A DNA stretch of 64,000 bases from Dysgonomonas sp. UBA5412. Lineage in GTDB: Bacteria; Bacteroidota; Bacteroidia; Bacteroidales; Dysgonomonadaceae. Made by a program: the position numbers and the translations under genes. The notes beneath the pieces were generated by a model. The model had not been told where the DNA came from and did not search any database. It worked only from the letters and a program-made list of their open reading frames with translations. Of this stretch, positions 51,468 through 60,954 are shown one piece after another. Location: positions 1 through 64,000 of the forward strand of contig DHNQ01000003.1 of NCBI GenBank assembly GCA_002409595.1. The letters are read 5' to 3'. Each line of letters opens with the position of its first letter. Position 1 is the first letter of the stretch.

Positions 51468-52322
51468 CTATAAACTGGAGTAGGGGATAGAAAACGTATC
51501 CCCATCCTTTATATTTCCGGTCTGAAGTCCTTTCTTTAACCAGCGAGATCGTTGGTCAGACGTTCCATGATTGAACGCATCGGGTACAGTATAGCCTTGA
51601 GCCTCCATTTGCAGTCTGTCATCTCCAATCTGAGTGGCTGCGTTCAGACCTTCCTCTATATCTCCTTCTTCTATAGAACCAAAATCTTGGTTATCATGAT
51701 AAGCCCATACTCCGGCATAAAAATCGGCTTGTAATTCGATTCTTACATTAAGTTGATTACTTTCTTTCTCGCTCACTTGTCTTTGTTGTTGGTGTACTTT
51801 GTCCAGAGTGCCTAATAAATATTGTACATGATGACCTACCTCATGGGCTATCACGTAAGCATAAGCAAAGTCTCCTCCGGCATTAAGCTGAGTCTGCATT
51901 TGATCGAAAAAAGAAAGGTCTATGTATAATGTTTGATCAGCCGGACAATAGAATGGCCCGGTAGATGAGGAAGCATTACCACAGCCCGAGCGCGTTGCTC
52001 CACTGAATAGTACCATCTTGGGTGGAGTATATGTCATGCCATTCTCTTTGAATATTTCAGTCCAGACATCTTCTGTACCTGCAAGAATTTTTTTCGAAAA
52101 CTGGGCGGCAGCCTCTTCTTCAGCTGTTGGAGTGTAATTCTGATCTGTCGGTATATTGTCAGTTGCCTGTTGGGTAACTACACTTAGTGGATTACCTCCC
52201 AAAGCCCACACTATGAGTGCTAATATTACAGTTCCGCCAATTCCTAAAGATATTTTACCTGTAGATTTATTCCCTCTGCGGTCATCTACATTGTCACTCA
52301 TTCTTCTGCCGTCTAGTTTCAT
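51468..52322 (-). CDS. Neutral zinc metallopeptidase (YpfJ/KPN_02809 family)
   Basis: 284-residue membrane-anchored protein. A single N-terminal transmembrane helix (about 25-45, ISLGIGGTVILALIVWALGG) is followed by an extracytoplasmic domain with the zinc motif HEVGHH (160-165) and the family segments SGCGNASSSTGPFYCPADQT and LQADFYAGVWA. The second segment supplies further zinc or structural residues. The physiological role is unknown in all bacteria I know of. It is the only gene in its unit, with a possible weak promoter near 52408. Confidence 0.88.
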   Translation of the reverse strand: MKLDGRRMSDNVDDRRGNKSTGKISLGIGGTVILALIVWALGGNPLSVVTQQATDNIPTDQNYTPTAEEEAAAQFSKKILAGTEDVWTEIFKENGMTYTPPKMVLFSGATRSGCGNASSSTGPFYCPADQTLYIDLSFFDQMQTQLNAGGDFAYAYVIAHEVGHHVQYLLGTLDKVHQQQRQVSEKESNQLNVRIELQADFYAGVWAYHDNQDFGSIEEGDIEEGLNAATQIGDDRLQMEAQGYTVPDAFNHGTSDQRSRWLKKGLQTGNIKDGDTFSIPYSSL

Positions 52323-52426
52323 TGTTTTTCATCGTTTGTTTACTATATAAGTAACATGTAATACTTTAAATTGTTCTCAATTAAAGTTGTTCGGTATATT
52401 TAATGTACAAAGATGTATAAAGCAAA

Positions 52427-52451
52427 AAAGGTATCCAATTAGGATACCTTT
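52427..52451 (-). terminator. Terminator after the histone-like gene
   Basis: AAAGGTATCC, loop AATTA, GGATACCTTT; a T run follows on the minus strand. Confidence 0.85.
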
Positions 52452-52471
52452 CTCGAAAATAAATTCAAGTA

Positions 52472-52648
52472 TTATTTTTTTGAAGATTCAACAGAAACTT
52501 TGCGGAATTCTTTCAATGCTTTTTCTATAGCTAAAGATGTTTTTCTAGCACGAGTTCCCGCTGCCTTATTTCCATTTTCTACTTGAGATGCAGCGTCTTT
52601 TGTAAATTCTGCAAATAGTTGGTTTAAATTTTCTACTAGTTGTTCCAT
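52472..52648 (-). CDS. Histone H1-like (Hc1-type) small DNA-binding protein
   Basis: 58-residue basic protein found by direct translation. It starts MEQLVENLNQLFAEFTKDAA, then GNKAAGTRARKTSLAIEKAL and ends in SSKK. The lysine- and arginine-rich helix with KAAGxRARK-SLAIEK is characteristic of the Hc1-like proteins present in most Bacteroidales, thought to bind DNA in the nucleoid. It has a perfect -7 box 26 bases upstream and its own terminator, so it is an independent and probably highly expressed gene. Confidence 0.88.
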   Translation of the reverse strand: MEQLVENLNQLFAEFTKDAASQVENGNKAAGTRARKTSLAIEKALKEFRKVSVESSKK

Positions 52649-52673
52649 GTTTTGTTATTTAATTAAATTCAGA

Positions 52674-52681
52674 CAAAGATA
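52674..52681 (-). promoter_or_regulatory. -7 box of the histone-like gene
   Basis: Minus-strand TATCTTTG, a perfect TANNTTTG; leader about 20 bases. Confidence 0.62.
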
Positions 52682-53000
52682 ATCTAATGGTGTAAACAAA
52701 CAAGATTCGCGCTTTGTTTATTTTTTTATCTTTTAATTCGAAAAACCTGATAAGAAAAGGCTTTTGAATCTATATTTACTTAAAAATACACTTTTAACAT
52801 ATTTCTTATTAGGTGCTTATGCATTCTTCAGAAACATTTGTTACATTATTTTTTATAGAAAAAATTATCAATTATAACTATAATGGATATGACTCTGATA
52901 ATAAAAATAGATAAATGTATTGGTTTATCTTATATTCGATTTATTCAGTTCTGCGTAAAAGTATATAAACTTATATTTAAAACATATAGTAAGTTTTAGA
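52682..53000. other. Divergent intergenic region
   Basis: AT-rich, no gene or clear dyad seen between the histone-like promoter and the glycosyltransferase promoter. Confidence 0.45.
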
Positions 53001-53008
53001 TATCTTTG
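53001..53008 (+). promoter_or_regulatory. -7 box of the glycosyltransferase gene
   Basis: TATCTTTG, a perfect TANNTTTG, 23 bases before the ATG at 53032. Confidence 0.58.
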
Positions 53009-53031
53009 CTTTAGATCAGTAATTATAATAT

Positions 53032-54102
53032 ATGCAATCTCAACCTAAAATAAATTTTGTATTACCATTCAAACCCAGAAGGCCGGCCGGAGGATTTAGG
53101 GTTATGTACGAATATGCAAACCGATTAGCTGAAAAGGGCTATAAAGTGCATCTTATATTTCCGATAAAAACTCCTTATATGAAATATCGGTTGCCATACA
53201 TAATACGTCTTATACTAGCAAAGATAGAAAAGTTTAACAGAAATGGATGGTTTGACTTTATACCATCTGTGAAAATGTCATATGTACCATCTGTGAAAGA
53301 AAAATATGTACCTGATGCGGATATTATCATTTCCACATGGTGGGCTACTGTATTGGAGGTCGGAAAATTGACCGATAAAAAGGGACGGAAAATAAACTTG
53401 ATTCAGGGTTTTGAAGATTGGGAAGGTCACGAGGATTTGCTGTTTAAATCATACGATATAAAAGATACTATAAATATTGTAGTTGCAGGTTATTTGAAGA
53501 AAATAGTAAGTAAACATACTCAAAATAGGATTGAATTGATAGAAAATGGTATAGACAGTACAAGGTTCTATTTGAAGAACGAAATAGCATCACGTAATCC
53601 TTCGACTGTGGCAATGACATATTCCATTCAGGAAATAAAAGGTTCTAAATATGGGCTAGAAGCTCTGAAAATTGTAAAAAAGCAGATACCTGAACTGGAA
53701 TGTGAAATGTTTGGGATTTCCCCTTGTCCCGAGGGATTACCTGAATGGATAAGGTATTATCGGGAACCTGATGATTTGTGTGATTTATACAATCGTAATG
53801 CCATCTTTATATCAAATAGTCTTACCGAAGGTTTTGGATTGGTTTCTGTTGAATCTATGTTTTGTGGTTGTGCCGTAGTATGTACTGATATTGAAGGTCA
53901 TAAAGAATATGCTTTTGACAACAGGACAGCCTTACTCGTAAAAGTGAAGGATACACAAGAAATGGCTGATAAAATTATTTACCTAATCAAAGATAAGGAA
54001 TATCGTATCAATTTAGCTCAATCGGGAAATACCTATGTGCAACGATTTAGTTGGGATAATGCGATAGGAAAACTTGAAGGTGTAATTAATAATATATTAT
54101 AA
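53032..54102 (+). CDS. Glycosyltransferase family 4 (GT-B fold)
   Basis: 356-residue cytoplasmic or membrane-associated transferase that would add a nucleotide-activated sugar to a glycan or lipid. The N-terminal Rossmann half opens with PAGGFRVMYEYANRLAEKGY and has GFEDWEGHEDLLF. The C-terminal half has the GT4 donor-site motif NSLTEGFGLVSVESMFCGC (EX7E) and the preceding Gly-rich IENGIDSTRF. It stands alone, not in a visible polysaccharide cluster, so acceptor and product are unknown. Confidence 0.86.
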   Translation: MQSQPKINFVLPFKPRRPAGGFRVMYEYANRLAEKGYKVHLIFPIKTPYMKYRLPYIIRLILAKIEKFNRNGWFDFIPSVKMSYVPSVKEKYVPDADIIISTWWATVLEVGKLTDKKGRKINLIQGFEDWEGHEDLLFKSYDIKDTINIVVAGYLKKIVSKHTQNRIELIENGIDSTRFYLKNEIASRNPSTVAMTYSIQEIKGSKYGLEALKIVKKQIPELECEMFGISPCPEGLPEWIRYYREPDDLCDLYNRNAIFISNSLTEGFGLVSVESMFCGCAVVCTDIEGHKEYAFDNRTALLVKVKDTQEMADKIIYLIKDKEYRINLAQSGNTYVQRFSWDNAIGKLEGVINNIL

Positions 54103-54278
54103 ATTAGTTGTTTATCTTAGGCTATTTTTGTTTGTAATATGTGTTTTTCATAGTATTAGATTTAAGGTTAACTCTGAAGATTAATTGTCGTGATGACAAC
54201 CTTTTCTTCTTACTGATATGAACATTAACAGATTGATATATGTTAGAAATATATGTTCAATTAAATCTATTTATAATT

Positions 54279-54440
54279 ATGGAAAAGAAAGATATAGAAA
54301 AACCTTTGCAGGAATTTAAAGGTTATGAAGAAGCTAGAAAGGTAAAAACAGATACTCCCGTCGAACCTATTAGTAAGAAAGAAGTAAAAGCAGCTGTAAA
54401 TAGGATAAATCCAGACGAACATAGTATGGAGAGAGGTTAA
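54279..54440 (+). CDS. Small conserved Bacteroidales-type protein, 53 residues
   Basis: Starts at ATG 54279 (MEKKDIEKPLQEFKGYEEAR), inside a longer frame. It is highly charged. The C-terminus AVNRINPDEHSMERG matches the 'NPD-x-x-SM-x-RG' ending shared by several small proteins of unknown function in this order (from memory). A strong hairpin terminator follows, supporting a real gene. No function can be assigned. Confidence 0.62.
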   Translation: MEKKDIEKPLQEFKGYEEARKVKTDTPVEPISKKEVKAAVNRINPDEHSMERG

Positions 54441-54462
54441 AAAAAGAGCTGAACATATAATC

Positions 54463-54494
54463 AAATAGGATTTACAATATCGTAAATCCTATTT
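54463..54494 (+). terminator. Rho-independent terminator
   Basis: AAATAGGATTTAC, loop AATATC, GTAAATCCTATTT and T-rich tail. Confidence 0.82.
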
Positions 54495-54673
54495 TGTTTA
54501 TTCTTGCCTTATCCTAATAATATAATATTGCAACCCTTTAGACTAAGGATTGGTAATTTTAGTGAAGAATATTAACAAACTCGTTTAATGTTTTGTGATA
54601 ATTAAGGAGAAATAACTACCTTTATAATAGCCTAATACTTAGGTTTAAATGTGATTTGAATTTGAATACTTTT

Positions 54674-54953
54674 ATGAAAAAGATTTTATTAATAATTATT
54701 CTGAGTTATATTAGTGTTATTGGCTATGCCTCTGATTATATATTTTATAAAGGAAATTCGACTGTAGTTTTTGATATCGCATATACAATAAAAGATAATA
54801 AAATATATAAAGGTCGTGAGACTGCTTTCTCTGATAATATTATTTTTACAATAAATAATGATGATGTATATAAGGTTATTTTACCTCTTCTTCTAATGTG
54901 AAAATTCCCCAATATTTCTGTTTGAGGATTATAACTTAAGTGGAGCACAGTAG
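54674..54953 (+). pseudogene. Remnant of a small exported protein
   Basis: A signal peptide (MKKILLIIILSYISVIGYAS) leads a 75-codon frame. Near 54870 the sense changes: the next frame reads YKGYFTSSSNVKIPQYF, and the third reads LFEDYNLSGAQ before a stop at 54953. Such hopping suggests a frameshifted, decaying secreted-protein gene. I recognise no family. The frames could also be chance in AT-rich DNA. Confidence 0.4.
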
Positions 54954-55127
54954 CAAAGGCTTAAACTCTTTTTGTGAAGATTTTGACAAAATAGTTGGTT
55001 TTGTAAAAAGCATTCTTTAAATGGGAAATATTATATTCGATTTAGCTAGGTCTATCGGAGTACATATTCGATATTTATTTCTGAAAACCATAGGATCACT
55101 AAATCACTAAAATATTTAAAAGGAAGC

Positions 55128-55627
55128 TCAGATAATGGTATCTTCATAAATTGGTATTCCATTTTTATTTTGAGTAAAAGAAATAAACTATTGAAAACAT
55201 CCTTCTTTGCGCATACCTAATCGTTCGCAAAGTTTTTGAGAACGTAAATTCGTTTCCTCTACATATGTATATATTCTTCTAACCGCTTTATTATCAAATA
55301 GATAAGTTAAATATGCCTTTGCGGCTTCACTCGCGTAGCCTTTTCTTTCAATTATTTCATTAAAGTGCCAACCCACGCCTAAGTGTCTGGTTCTTATTTC
55401 TTTGCAAAAATATTTCCTATAACTTTGCCCTTCTCTATGAAACAAACGGCAAATACTAACTTTTCTCCACATCTTCGTTTGTCATTCACAACAGCCTCTT
55501 CTAATGAATTTAATTTGTCGCTCAAGAAGTAATTTACACGTGGGTTTGAGAGATATTCATATAAGTCTGCGGCATCACTTTCTTGAATTCTTCTAATAAT
55601 TAATCTTTCTGTCTCAATTTGTACCAT
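55128..55627 (-). pseudogene. GNAT acetyltransferase (RimJ/RimL type), frameshifted
   Basis: The first frame (from ATG 55627) encodes ETERLIIRRIQESDAADLYE through KGKVIGNIFAKK, then stops. The next frame picks up exactly with EIRTRHLGVGWHFNEIIERK, GYASEAAKAYLTYLF and NLRSQKLCERLGMRKEGCF, which are the acetyl-CoA-binding and C-terminal motifs. A single-base loss near 55395 in an A-rich run explains this. An in-frame TAG at about 55188-55190 then interrupts a recognisable tail (FISFTQNKNGIPIYEDTII). Two independent lesions make it a pseudogene rather than a sequencing error. Confidence 0.85.
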
Positions 55628-55639
55628 ACTAATTTAAAA

Positions 55640-56034
55640 TTATCTATTTAACCATTTTTTCAATAGAGGAGCCTTTTCTTTACTAACGATAACCTCATAT
55701 GATTGAGCTTTTTTCAACAGTACTTTTAACTTTCCATTGTAGCTGTTCTCAATTATTTGGATACTATTGACATTTATAATATACTGTCTGTTAACTCTAA
55801 AGAATACATCTGGATCTAGTTCGTCCTCTAGATCCTCTAATGTCTGCTGTATTACTATTTTCTCACTTTGGCTGGTAATCAAATAGGTTATTTTATATTC
55901 AGTAAAAAAATAGTCAACATCTTCCATAACTATAGTCTTGTAAGCATTGTGTTTCGGAATAAGAAATCGTTTACGATATATTTTTTTCGCTCTTGGAATA
56001 AATGGATAAGTTGTTCCATATCAGAAAAGTCGCA
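55640..56034 (-). pseudogene. LytTR response-regulator remnant (DNA-binding domain only)
   Basis: The intact frame from 55927 covers the LytTR domain: EDVDYFFTEYKITYLITSQS, PDVFFRVNRQYIINVNSIQI and SKEKAPLLKKWLNR. Upstream, the normal linker continues as KKIYRKRFLIPKHNAYKTIV, and then, one frame over, as CDFSDMEQLIHLFQER. The shift lies in a run of seven A bases on the minus strand (near 55981-55987). The N-terminal receiver domain is absent. A stand-alone 95-residue LytTR peptide could still be made from the ATG at 55927. Confidence 0.75.
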
Positions 56035-56198
56035 TTTTTATCATTATTAAACTTATTTTGTCGCAGAAAAGGAGGTGGAATAATTTTGCATTTCTATTAT
56101 TTTTGTCTCAATTTATAATATATAGTTAGTTTTGGGATGTCAATGACAAGTATATAGGCGTATAAATAATATCATTATAATCAGATTATTATAGAAGG

Positions 56199-56811
56199 TT
56201 GGATATATTTAAGGCCATTTTGTCTAATCTTAAGCATATTTTTCTTGACATAGAGATGCCAATGGTAACAGGGTTAGAGTTTGCTGCTCAGCTGCCAAAG
56301 AAAACTTTGATCATTTTCACAACGGCATATTCACAATATGCGTTAGACAGCTATGAACTGGATGCAATCGATTACCTTCTAACCAATTGCAAAAGAACGA
56401 CTGGAAAAAGCGATAAACAAGGCTGAAACATATAAGAAACTATTATCGGATGATACCGAGAAAAGTATAATAGAAGGAGGAACGGATGATTTTTTAATTA
56501 TCAAGTCAGAACGCAGGTTTCATAGAATCAAGTTTTCTGATATCAGGTATATTGAAGGACTGAAAGATTATGTTGTTATATATACGATCAATCAAAAACT
56601 TATTACGGCCATGAACTTGAAGAATATCCATCAAAAGATGCCTCAAGATATCTTCCTGCGAGTAAGTAAATCGTATATAGTAAATACAAACTATGTAGAA
56701 TCATTTGACCATCACAGTATATTTGTTGGTGGCTACGAAATCTCATTAGGTGAGGTTTATAAGAAAGAATTCTTTTCGATATATTCTGGGGGAACTCTTA
56801 ATCTTGAATAA
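56199..56811 (+). pseudogene. LytTR response-regulator remnant, frameshifted and 5'-truncated
   Basis: The first part encodes the middle of a receiver domain (HIFLDIEMPMVTGLEFAAQL with the phospho-acceptor Asp, then IIFTTAYSQYALDSYELDAI). After DYLL the frame shifts by one base near 56380. The next frame continues with PIAKERLEKAINKAETYKKL and a full LytTR domain (FLIIKSERRFHRIKFSDIRY to FSIYSGGTLNLE). The first ~45 residues of the receiver domain are missing. No histidine-kinase gene lies nearby. Confidence 0.85.
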
Positions 56812-56842
56812 ATAGATATAGCATTGATATTAAGACCAATAA

Positions 56843-57052
56843 TCACACCCTATCATTTAGCTTAATAACCAATCCATCATCTGTTTCCCAATAGCTGATG
56901 GTATTTTCTTTCGATAACCAGCCAAGGACAATACATACATAATCATTTCTATATCCGGTTATTTCTACCAGATCTTCAATTGCCAGTCCTCTATCGGAAG
57001 AAAGCAACCCTTGTATATATTTTGCATCGATACTAATAGCTTCTTTCAACAT
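56843..57052 (-). CDS. Winged helix-turn-helix small protein (DUF2582-like)
   Basis: 69 residues, one domain: MLKEAISIDAKYIQGLLSSD, then LAIEDLVEITGYRNDYVCIV and LGWLSKENTISYWETDDG. The pattern of two helices plus a wing, with LGWLxxExxI, matches the small PF10771-type winged-helix family. The frame is intact, although most neighbours are broken. It presumably binds DNA; no target can be proposed. Confidence 0.72.
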   Translation of the reverse strand: MLKEAISIDAKYIQGLLSSDRGLAIEDLVEITGYRNDYVCIVLGWLSKENTISYWETDDGLVIKLNDRV

Positions 57053-57400
57053 AGTGCAATAAAAACTTATTCATGTAATACAATATACTGTTGAGCTTGT
57101 CGGTAGAATGCTAAAGTAGTACATATGATAATTGATATTCTAACTATTATACATATACTTCTAGTTTTTATACTAAGAGTGTTTCTTCGGCTACTTTATG
57201 AAAAAAGAAGTTCTGTAAATTGAATATTATTTTTCTTTTAACTGATAAACACCCCAAATTAAAAAGAGAATAATAAAAGCAAGGTTTTGATAAATAATAC
57301 TCTTTCGCAGAAAGGAAGATTATTTATTCAAACTCGGAGAGCTAGACCTTACTGAATTATTCTCTTGATATATCTTCGTGCTCAGATGAAAGAAAAGAAA
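57053..57400. other. Gene-free stretch in the decayed region
   Basis: No intact gene. A minus-strand fragment near 57236-57300 reads FIILFLIWGVYQLKEK then stop, which looks like the last membrane helix of a lost protein. Confidence 0.4.
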
Positions 57401-57637
57401 CTACAATGAAAATTTCTTATCTACCTCTTGAATATCTCTCATAATAGAACTATCCAACACTTTTGCATAATGCTGGGTCGTGCGAACATTAGAATGCCCC
57501 AGTATTTTAGCCACATTTTCTAACGAAACTTTATTCGCTAAAAATACAATTGTTGCCGCTGTATGTCGGGCTACGTGCGTGCTCAGCTTCTTTGTAATCC
57601 CGCACGAATCGGCAATTTCTTTCAGATAGCAATCAGT
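57401..57637 (-). pseudogene. C-terminal fragment of a tyrosine recombinase (phage/ICE integrase)
   Basis: Open frame of 79 codons with no start codon of its own. It encodes the catalytic C-terminus: KLSTHVARHTAATIVFLANK (HxxR), then NVAKILGHSNVRTTQHYAKV with the second conserved His and the nucleophile Tyr, and ends DIQEVDKKFSL. Bacteroidales integrases of this type are about 400 residues, so about 80 percent is gone. It marks a former mobile element in this patch. Confidence 0.88.
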
Positions 57638-58070
57638 TTAGCCTTTTTGATTTATAATCAATAAATTATGGGAGGCGTATTTTTTACAGGTAACGATTTG
57701 GTAACGGTTCTTTTAACAAGTGTTTACTTAGTTTTGCATGCTACCAGATAATCCTATTATGCAAATTTACAAAAAATAATGACTTACAAACATACCAGAT
57801 AAAATGACTTAAATATTCAGTATTCTGTAATGAACAACTTGGCAGCAAGCTGCGGGGAATTGAACCCAGCAGAGATTAAAAATTACCCTGTGGTGTTTTT
57901 AAGTAATTCAATCTTTTTAAGTTAGTAATATTTTGTTATTTAATTTGTTTATGAGTAATTACCGTAAGTTGGATTAATATAGAAGAAAATAGCCTATCTT
58001 GACAATCTTCCAAAATTATGTTATACTATTTCAATTTAGAAAAATGACATGCTAAAATGGCGCTGTTTCA
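57638..58070. other. Intergenic stretch with mobile-element debris
   Basis: No gene. A 13-base element GGGAATTGAACCC at about 57856-57868 resembles a tRNA T-arm and is preceded by a small GCAGC/GCTGC hairpin. No complete tRNA can be folded, so it might be a leftover attachment site. Confidence 0.35.
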
Positions 58071-58721
58071 TTAGTGGAACATTATTAAATCTTTTTCATA
58101 AAAAGACGATTTCTGTTTGAACTCTTCTTCTTGGAAAAATTTATGAATGAACTCATTAAGCTCATATGTCAGATTGTCATTCATCCTGTAGACATATATT
58201 TTCCCATCTTTCAGATAGCTGAAATTGTAACTGTCACTTGTAGCTTCTTTAAGAATCCAATTATCAATCATATAAGCATCCGCATTTACTTCTTTAACCT
58301 TGCTCCAAGCATCATCAAAGCGAGTTGTTTTATCATTTGTTGAAATATCTTCTTTCTGATAACCATGCTCGGCATCTAATATAAAGAATATATTGTATTC
58401 TTTATCAAAATAAAACATCTTACTTTTTTGTGGATTTATAGCAATGAAATCATAAATATTTTTGCCATAATCATAATTGTCTATATTATTAGTTTTCAAC
58501 TCTAATGATATAATCGAAGCATCGTCCAAAAGTATTCCGACATCATTTTTAGTAAGTGGGAAGTCTGAATTTTGTTCATTATAATTCGTTAATATATTTT
58601 CAACTAACGTATTTTTATCCAAAGATTGATACTGATTTTTAAGTTCCTCAATATTGCTATTTTGCGCATTACTATATATGCAAATAGAACAAGTTAATAT
58701 TAACACGATAAAATTTTTCAT
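58071..58721 (-). CDS. Exported protein of unknown function next to the Rhs fragment
   Basis: 216 residues with a signal peptide (1-19, CIYSNAQ). The mature part is acidic, mixed alpha/beta by composition, with no motif I recognise. It starts 18 bases after the end of the Rhs-like gene on the same strand, the position of an immunity gene for a polymorphic toxin. The signal peptide would place it in the periplasm. The frame is intact. The immunity role is a guess from position only. Confidence 0.5.
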   Translation of the reverse strand: MKNFIVLILTCSICIYSNAQNSNIEELKNQYQSLDKNTLVENILTNYNEQNSDFPLTKNDVGILLDDASIISLELKTNNIDNYDYGKNIYDFIAINPQKSKMFYFDKEYNIFFILDAEHGYQKEDISTNDKTTRFDDAWSKVKEVNADAYMIDNWILKEATSDSYNFSYLKDGKIYVYRMNDNLTYELNEFIHKFFQEEEFKQKSSFYEKDLIMFH

Positions 58722-58738
58722 ATATTTTAAATTTTAAA

Positions 58739-60335
58739 TTATTTTTTCTTCTTTTCTAACTTAAACCTTTCCATATATTCTTTAGAATGTTTTTGCCTGT
58801 TAGTTATCAGTTGTGGCTGATATCTTTTTCCTGCTAGTATATAATTACCATATTGCACAGTCTTGTACATATTATTTCCATAATCTACTTTCTCTTCTTC
58901 TTTATAGCCATAAGTAGTATTAAATTTATATGTAGCAGTCGTAGTATTTCCATCTAAGTCTTTACCTGTAATTGTTGAAGGATAAGCAAAGTACTTTTTA
59001 CTACCCTTATCTACAATGGTTAGTGTTGTGTTCTGTTCAGAGATTTTGTTATCTACTGTTGTTTTTGAATAAGTAGCGGATGGGATATAGAAAGTAGTAT
59101 TCCACGATTTTATACCAGTTTCATTTATTATACCATGGGTGCTATTATTTGATATAACAGAAGACATGCCCAATAATCCTTTTCCTTTTACATGGGCTTT
59201 CAAACCTTTATACTGATATGTTGTATTGATACTGTTTGCAACTCCGTTACTAACAGATGTTGAAATGACTGCGTGAATAGGAGCTTTTACATCTACAACA
59301 GGGTAAGTGCTTCCGCTTCCTTTTGTATAAAAACTATTGTTAGCCATGGATGCATAGCTTATATTTATTGAGCGTCCATTGCTTTGAGTTATATTATGTA
59401 TTTTCCCTCTACTAGCGTTGTTAGTTCCGGTTCCCCAAGAATAGAATTTCCATGATGGACTAACATTTTGATTTGTACTATTGTAGCAGCTATGTCCATA
59501 ATTTATCAAATCTACAATACCATCTCCGTTAAAATCGCCAGCTAAAATCCTACGTGAAAGCCCATCTTCTTCTTTGGTTGATGTAGCTACAGAAACTTGT
59601 GTAAAAGAACTTCCTGTGGAACGCATCCAATAGGTATAAGTAAGGGTAGGTTTGCCATACATGGTTTTATGAATGACGATATCATCCTTACCATCATTGT
59701 CAAAATCCATTACAACACATTCATTTTTGTCATCATCTTTACTTGTTGAGCTTTGATCATGTGCATAAATAGAACAGCCTGTGGATTTACTAAATGTACC
59801 ATCACCATTATTGAGTATTAAGTACCAATTATTTTGATTTGTATCATTAGTTACAAAATCCATTAAACCGTCTCCATTGAAGTCTCCTGTACGCACTGTT
59901 GTCCATTTATTTGAGCCAAAGGTAGTGCCCGAATAAGAATTACTATCAGTAAAGGTTGAGGCTGATATATCACCACTTTTATTCCAGAAAATTTTATATC
60001 CCCATTCATATAATACCATCAAATCTTCTAGTCCATCACCGTTATAATCAGAGATAAACATTTTTTCAGGTCTTGATGGTAAAGTAAGGTTAAATGATGC
60101 TCTATAAAGTGTATTTCCTGAATTATGTCCTATTATTTCTCCAGGATATTTGTTTCCACTATGACCTTTCTCGATAAATACAATGTCCCCTTTTCCATCT
60201 CCATTGATATTACCTGTAGAATACACAGGTAGTTCTTTAGTGCGTTGAAGATTACTCGCAAAAGCACCTCTTATTGTCTTGCTATAAATATAAAAAACGA
60301 CTTGCTTCCAGTGGCTACTGACATTTAAATTAAAC
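58739..60335 (-). pseudogene. Rhs/SpvB-like FG-GAP repeat protein fragment
   Basis: About 530 codons, no own start; the first usable codon is GTG 60226. It contains several FG-GAP/VCBS repeats with calcium-loop motifs (GNINGDGKGDIVF, DYNGDGLEDLMV, DFNGDGLMDFV, DFDNDGKDDIVI, DFNGDGIVDLIN) followed by an SpvB/TcB-type region. Full-length Rhs-like proteins are typically well over 1000 residues with a secretion N-terminus and a toxic C-terminus. Here the N-terminus is cut off at the truncated dnaN gene (about 60330). After QLITNRQKHS the frame jumps to a short basic tail (KEYMERFKLEKKKK), which suggests another deletion. Confidence 0.78.
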
Positions 60336-60954
60336 CTTTTAGTATTGTTGCAATTTTAAGAGGAAGGGCGAATCTTATTTCTTCTGTCATTGATTCATCG
60401 TGAAGCTCTAACAGGGCAAGCTTATGACCGTCGGATGCGACAAAGTTTATTTGTCCTTCTGCTATATCCAGATATACCGATGTCATTATCGGGCGCAGCT
60501 CGTCAGTAGAAGCACAGAAGATTGTTTTCTCTATTCCGTTTAATAATACCTTCGCCGGAATAGAAATCTTTGTAGCATTGGTAATATCTTTTTCTTTGGG
60601 AAATTCCTTCGGTGATATACCAACCAGTTCAAATTTACCTCCTTTGTATTTGACTGTGATACTGAATTTGTCGTCAATAGTAATAGAAATAGGTTGCTCC
60701 GGCAATGTCTTTAGTGCTTCAATCAATAATTTAGGCTCAACACAGATAGAGACATTGTTAGTACTTAAGATACCTTCGATTGAAGTATTTATCCGACCTT
60801 GAGTGTCTGTTGCCGAGATATTAACTTTTCCGTCTTGAATATCCAAGAGGATATTATCCATGATCGGAAGCGTATTCTTTGGTGAGATAATTTTACTTAC
60901 CGATGTTAGTCGGCTTAATAATTCTGTTCTTGAAATTGAAATTGTTGTTGTCAT
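60325..60954 (-). pseudogene. dnaN: DNA polymerase III beta subunit (sliding clamp), truncated
   Basis: 209 residues instead of about 370. Domain 1 (1-120, SRTELLSRLTSVSKIISPKN and TLPIMDNILLDIQDGKVNIS) and most of domain 2 (KTIFCASTDELRPIMTSVYL) are clear. The protein then ends IATILKGLI, where normal clamps continue into domain 3. The break coincides with the start of the Rhs fragment. Without domain 3 it could not form the usual ring. This is more likely a second, element-borne copy than the only chromosomal dnaN, which would be essential; that is inference. A perfect minus-strand -7 box (TATATTTG) lies at 61089-61096. Confidence 0.8.

Noticed and set aside
57841..57880. tRNA-like T-arm (GGGAATTGAACCC) suggesting a tRNA gene
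   Set aside because: No acceptor, D or anticodon arms can be formed around it on either strand; at most a relic attachment site.
54500..58070. CRISPR array or direct-repeat island in the gene-poor region
   Set aside because: No regularly spaced repeats were seen; the region consists of broken genes.
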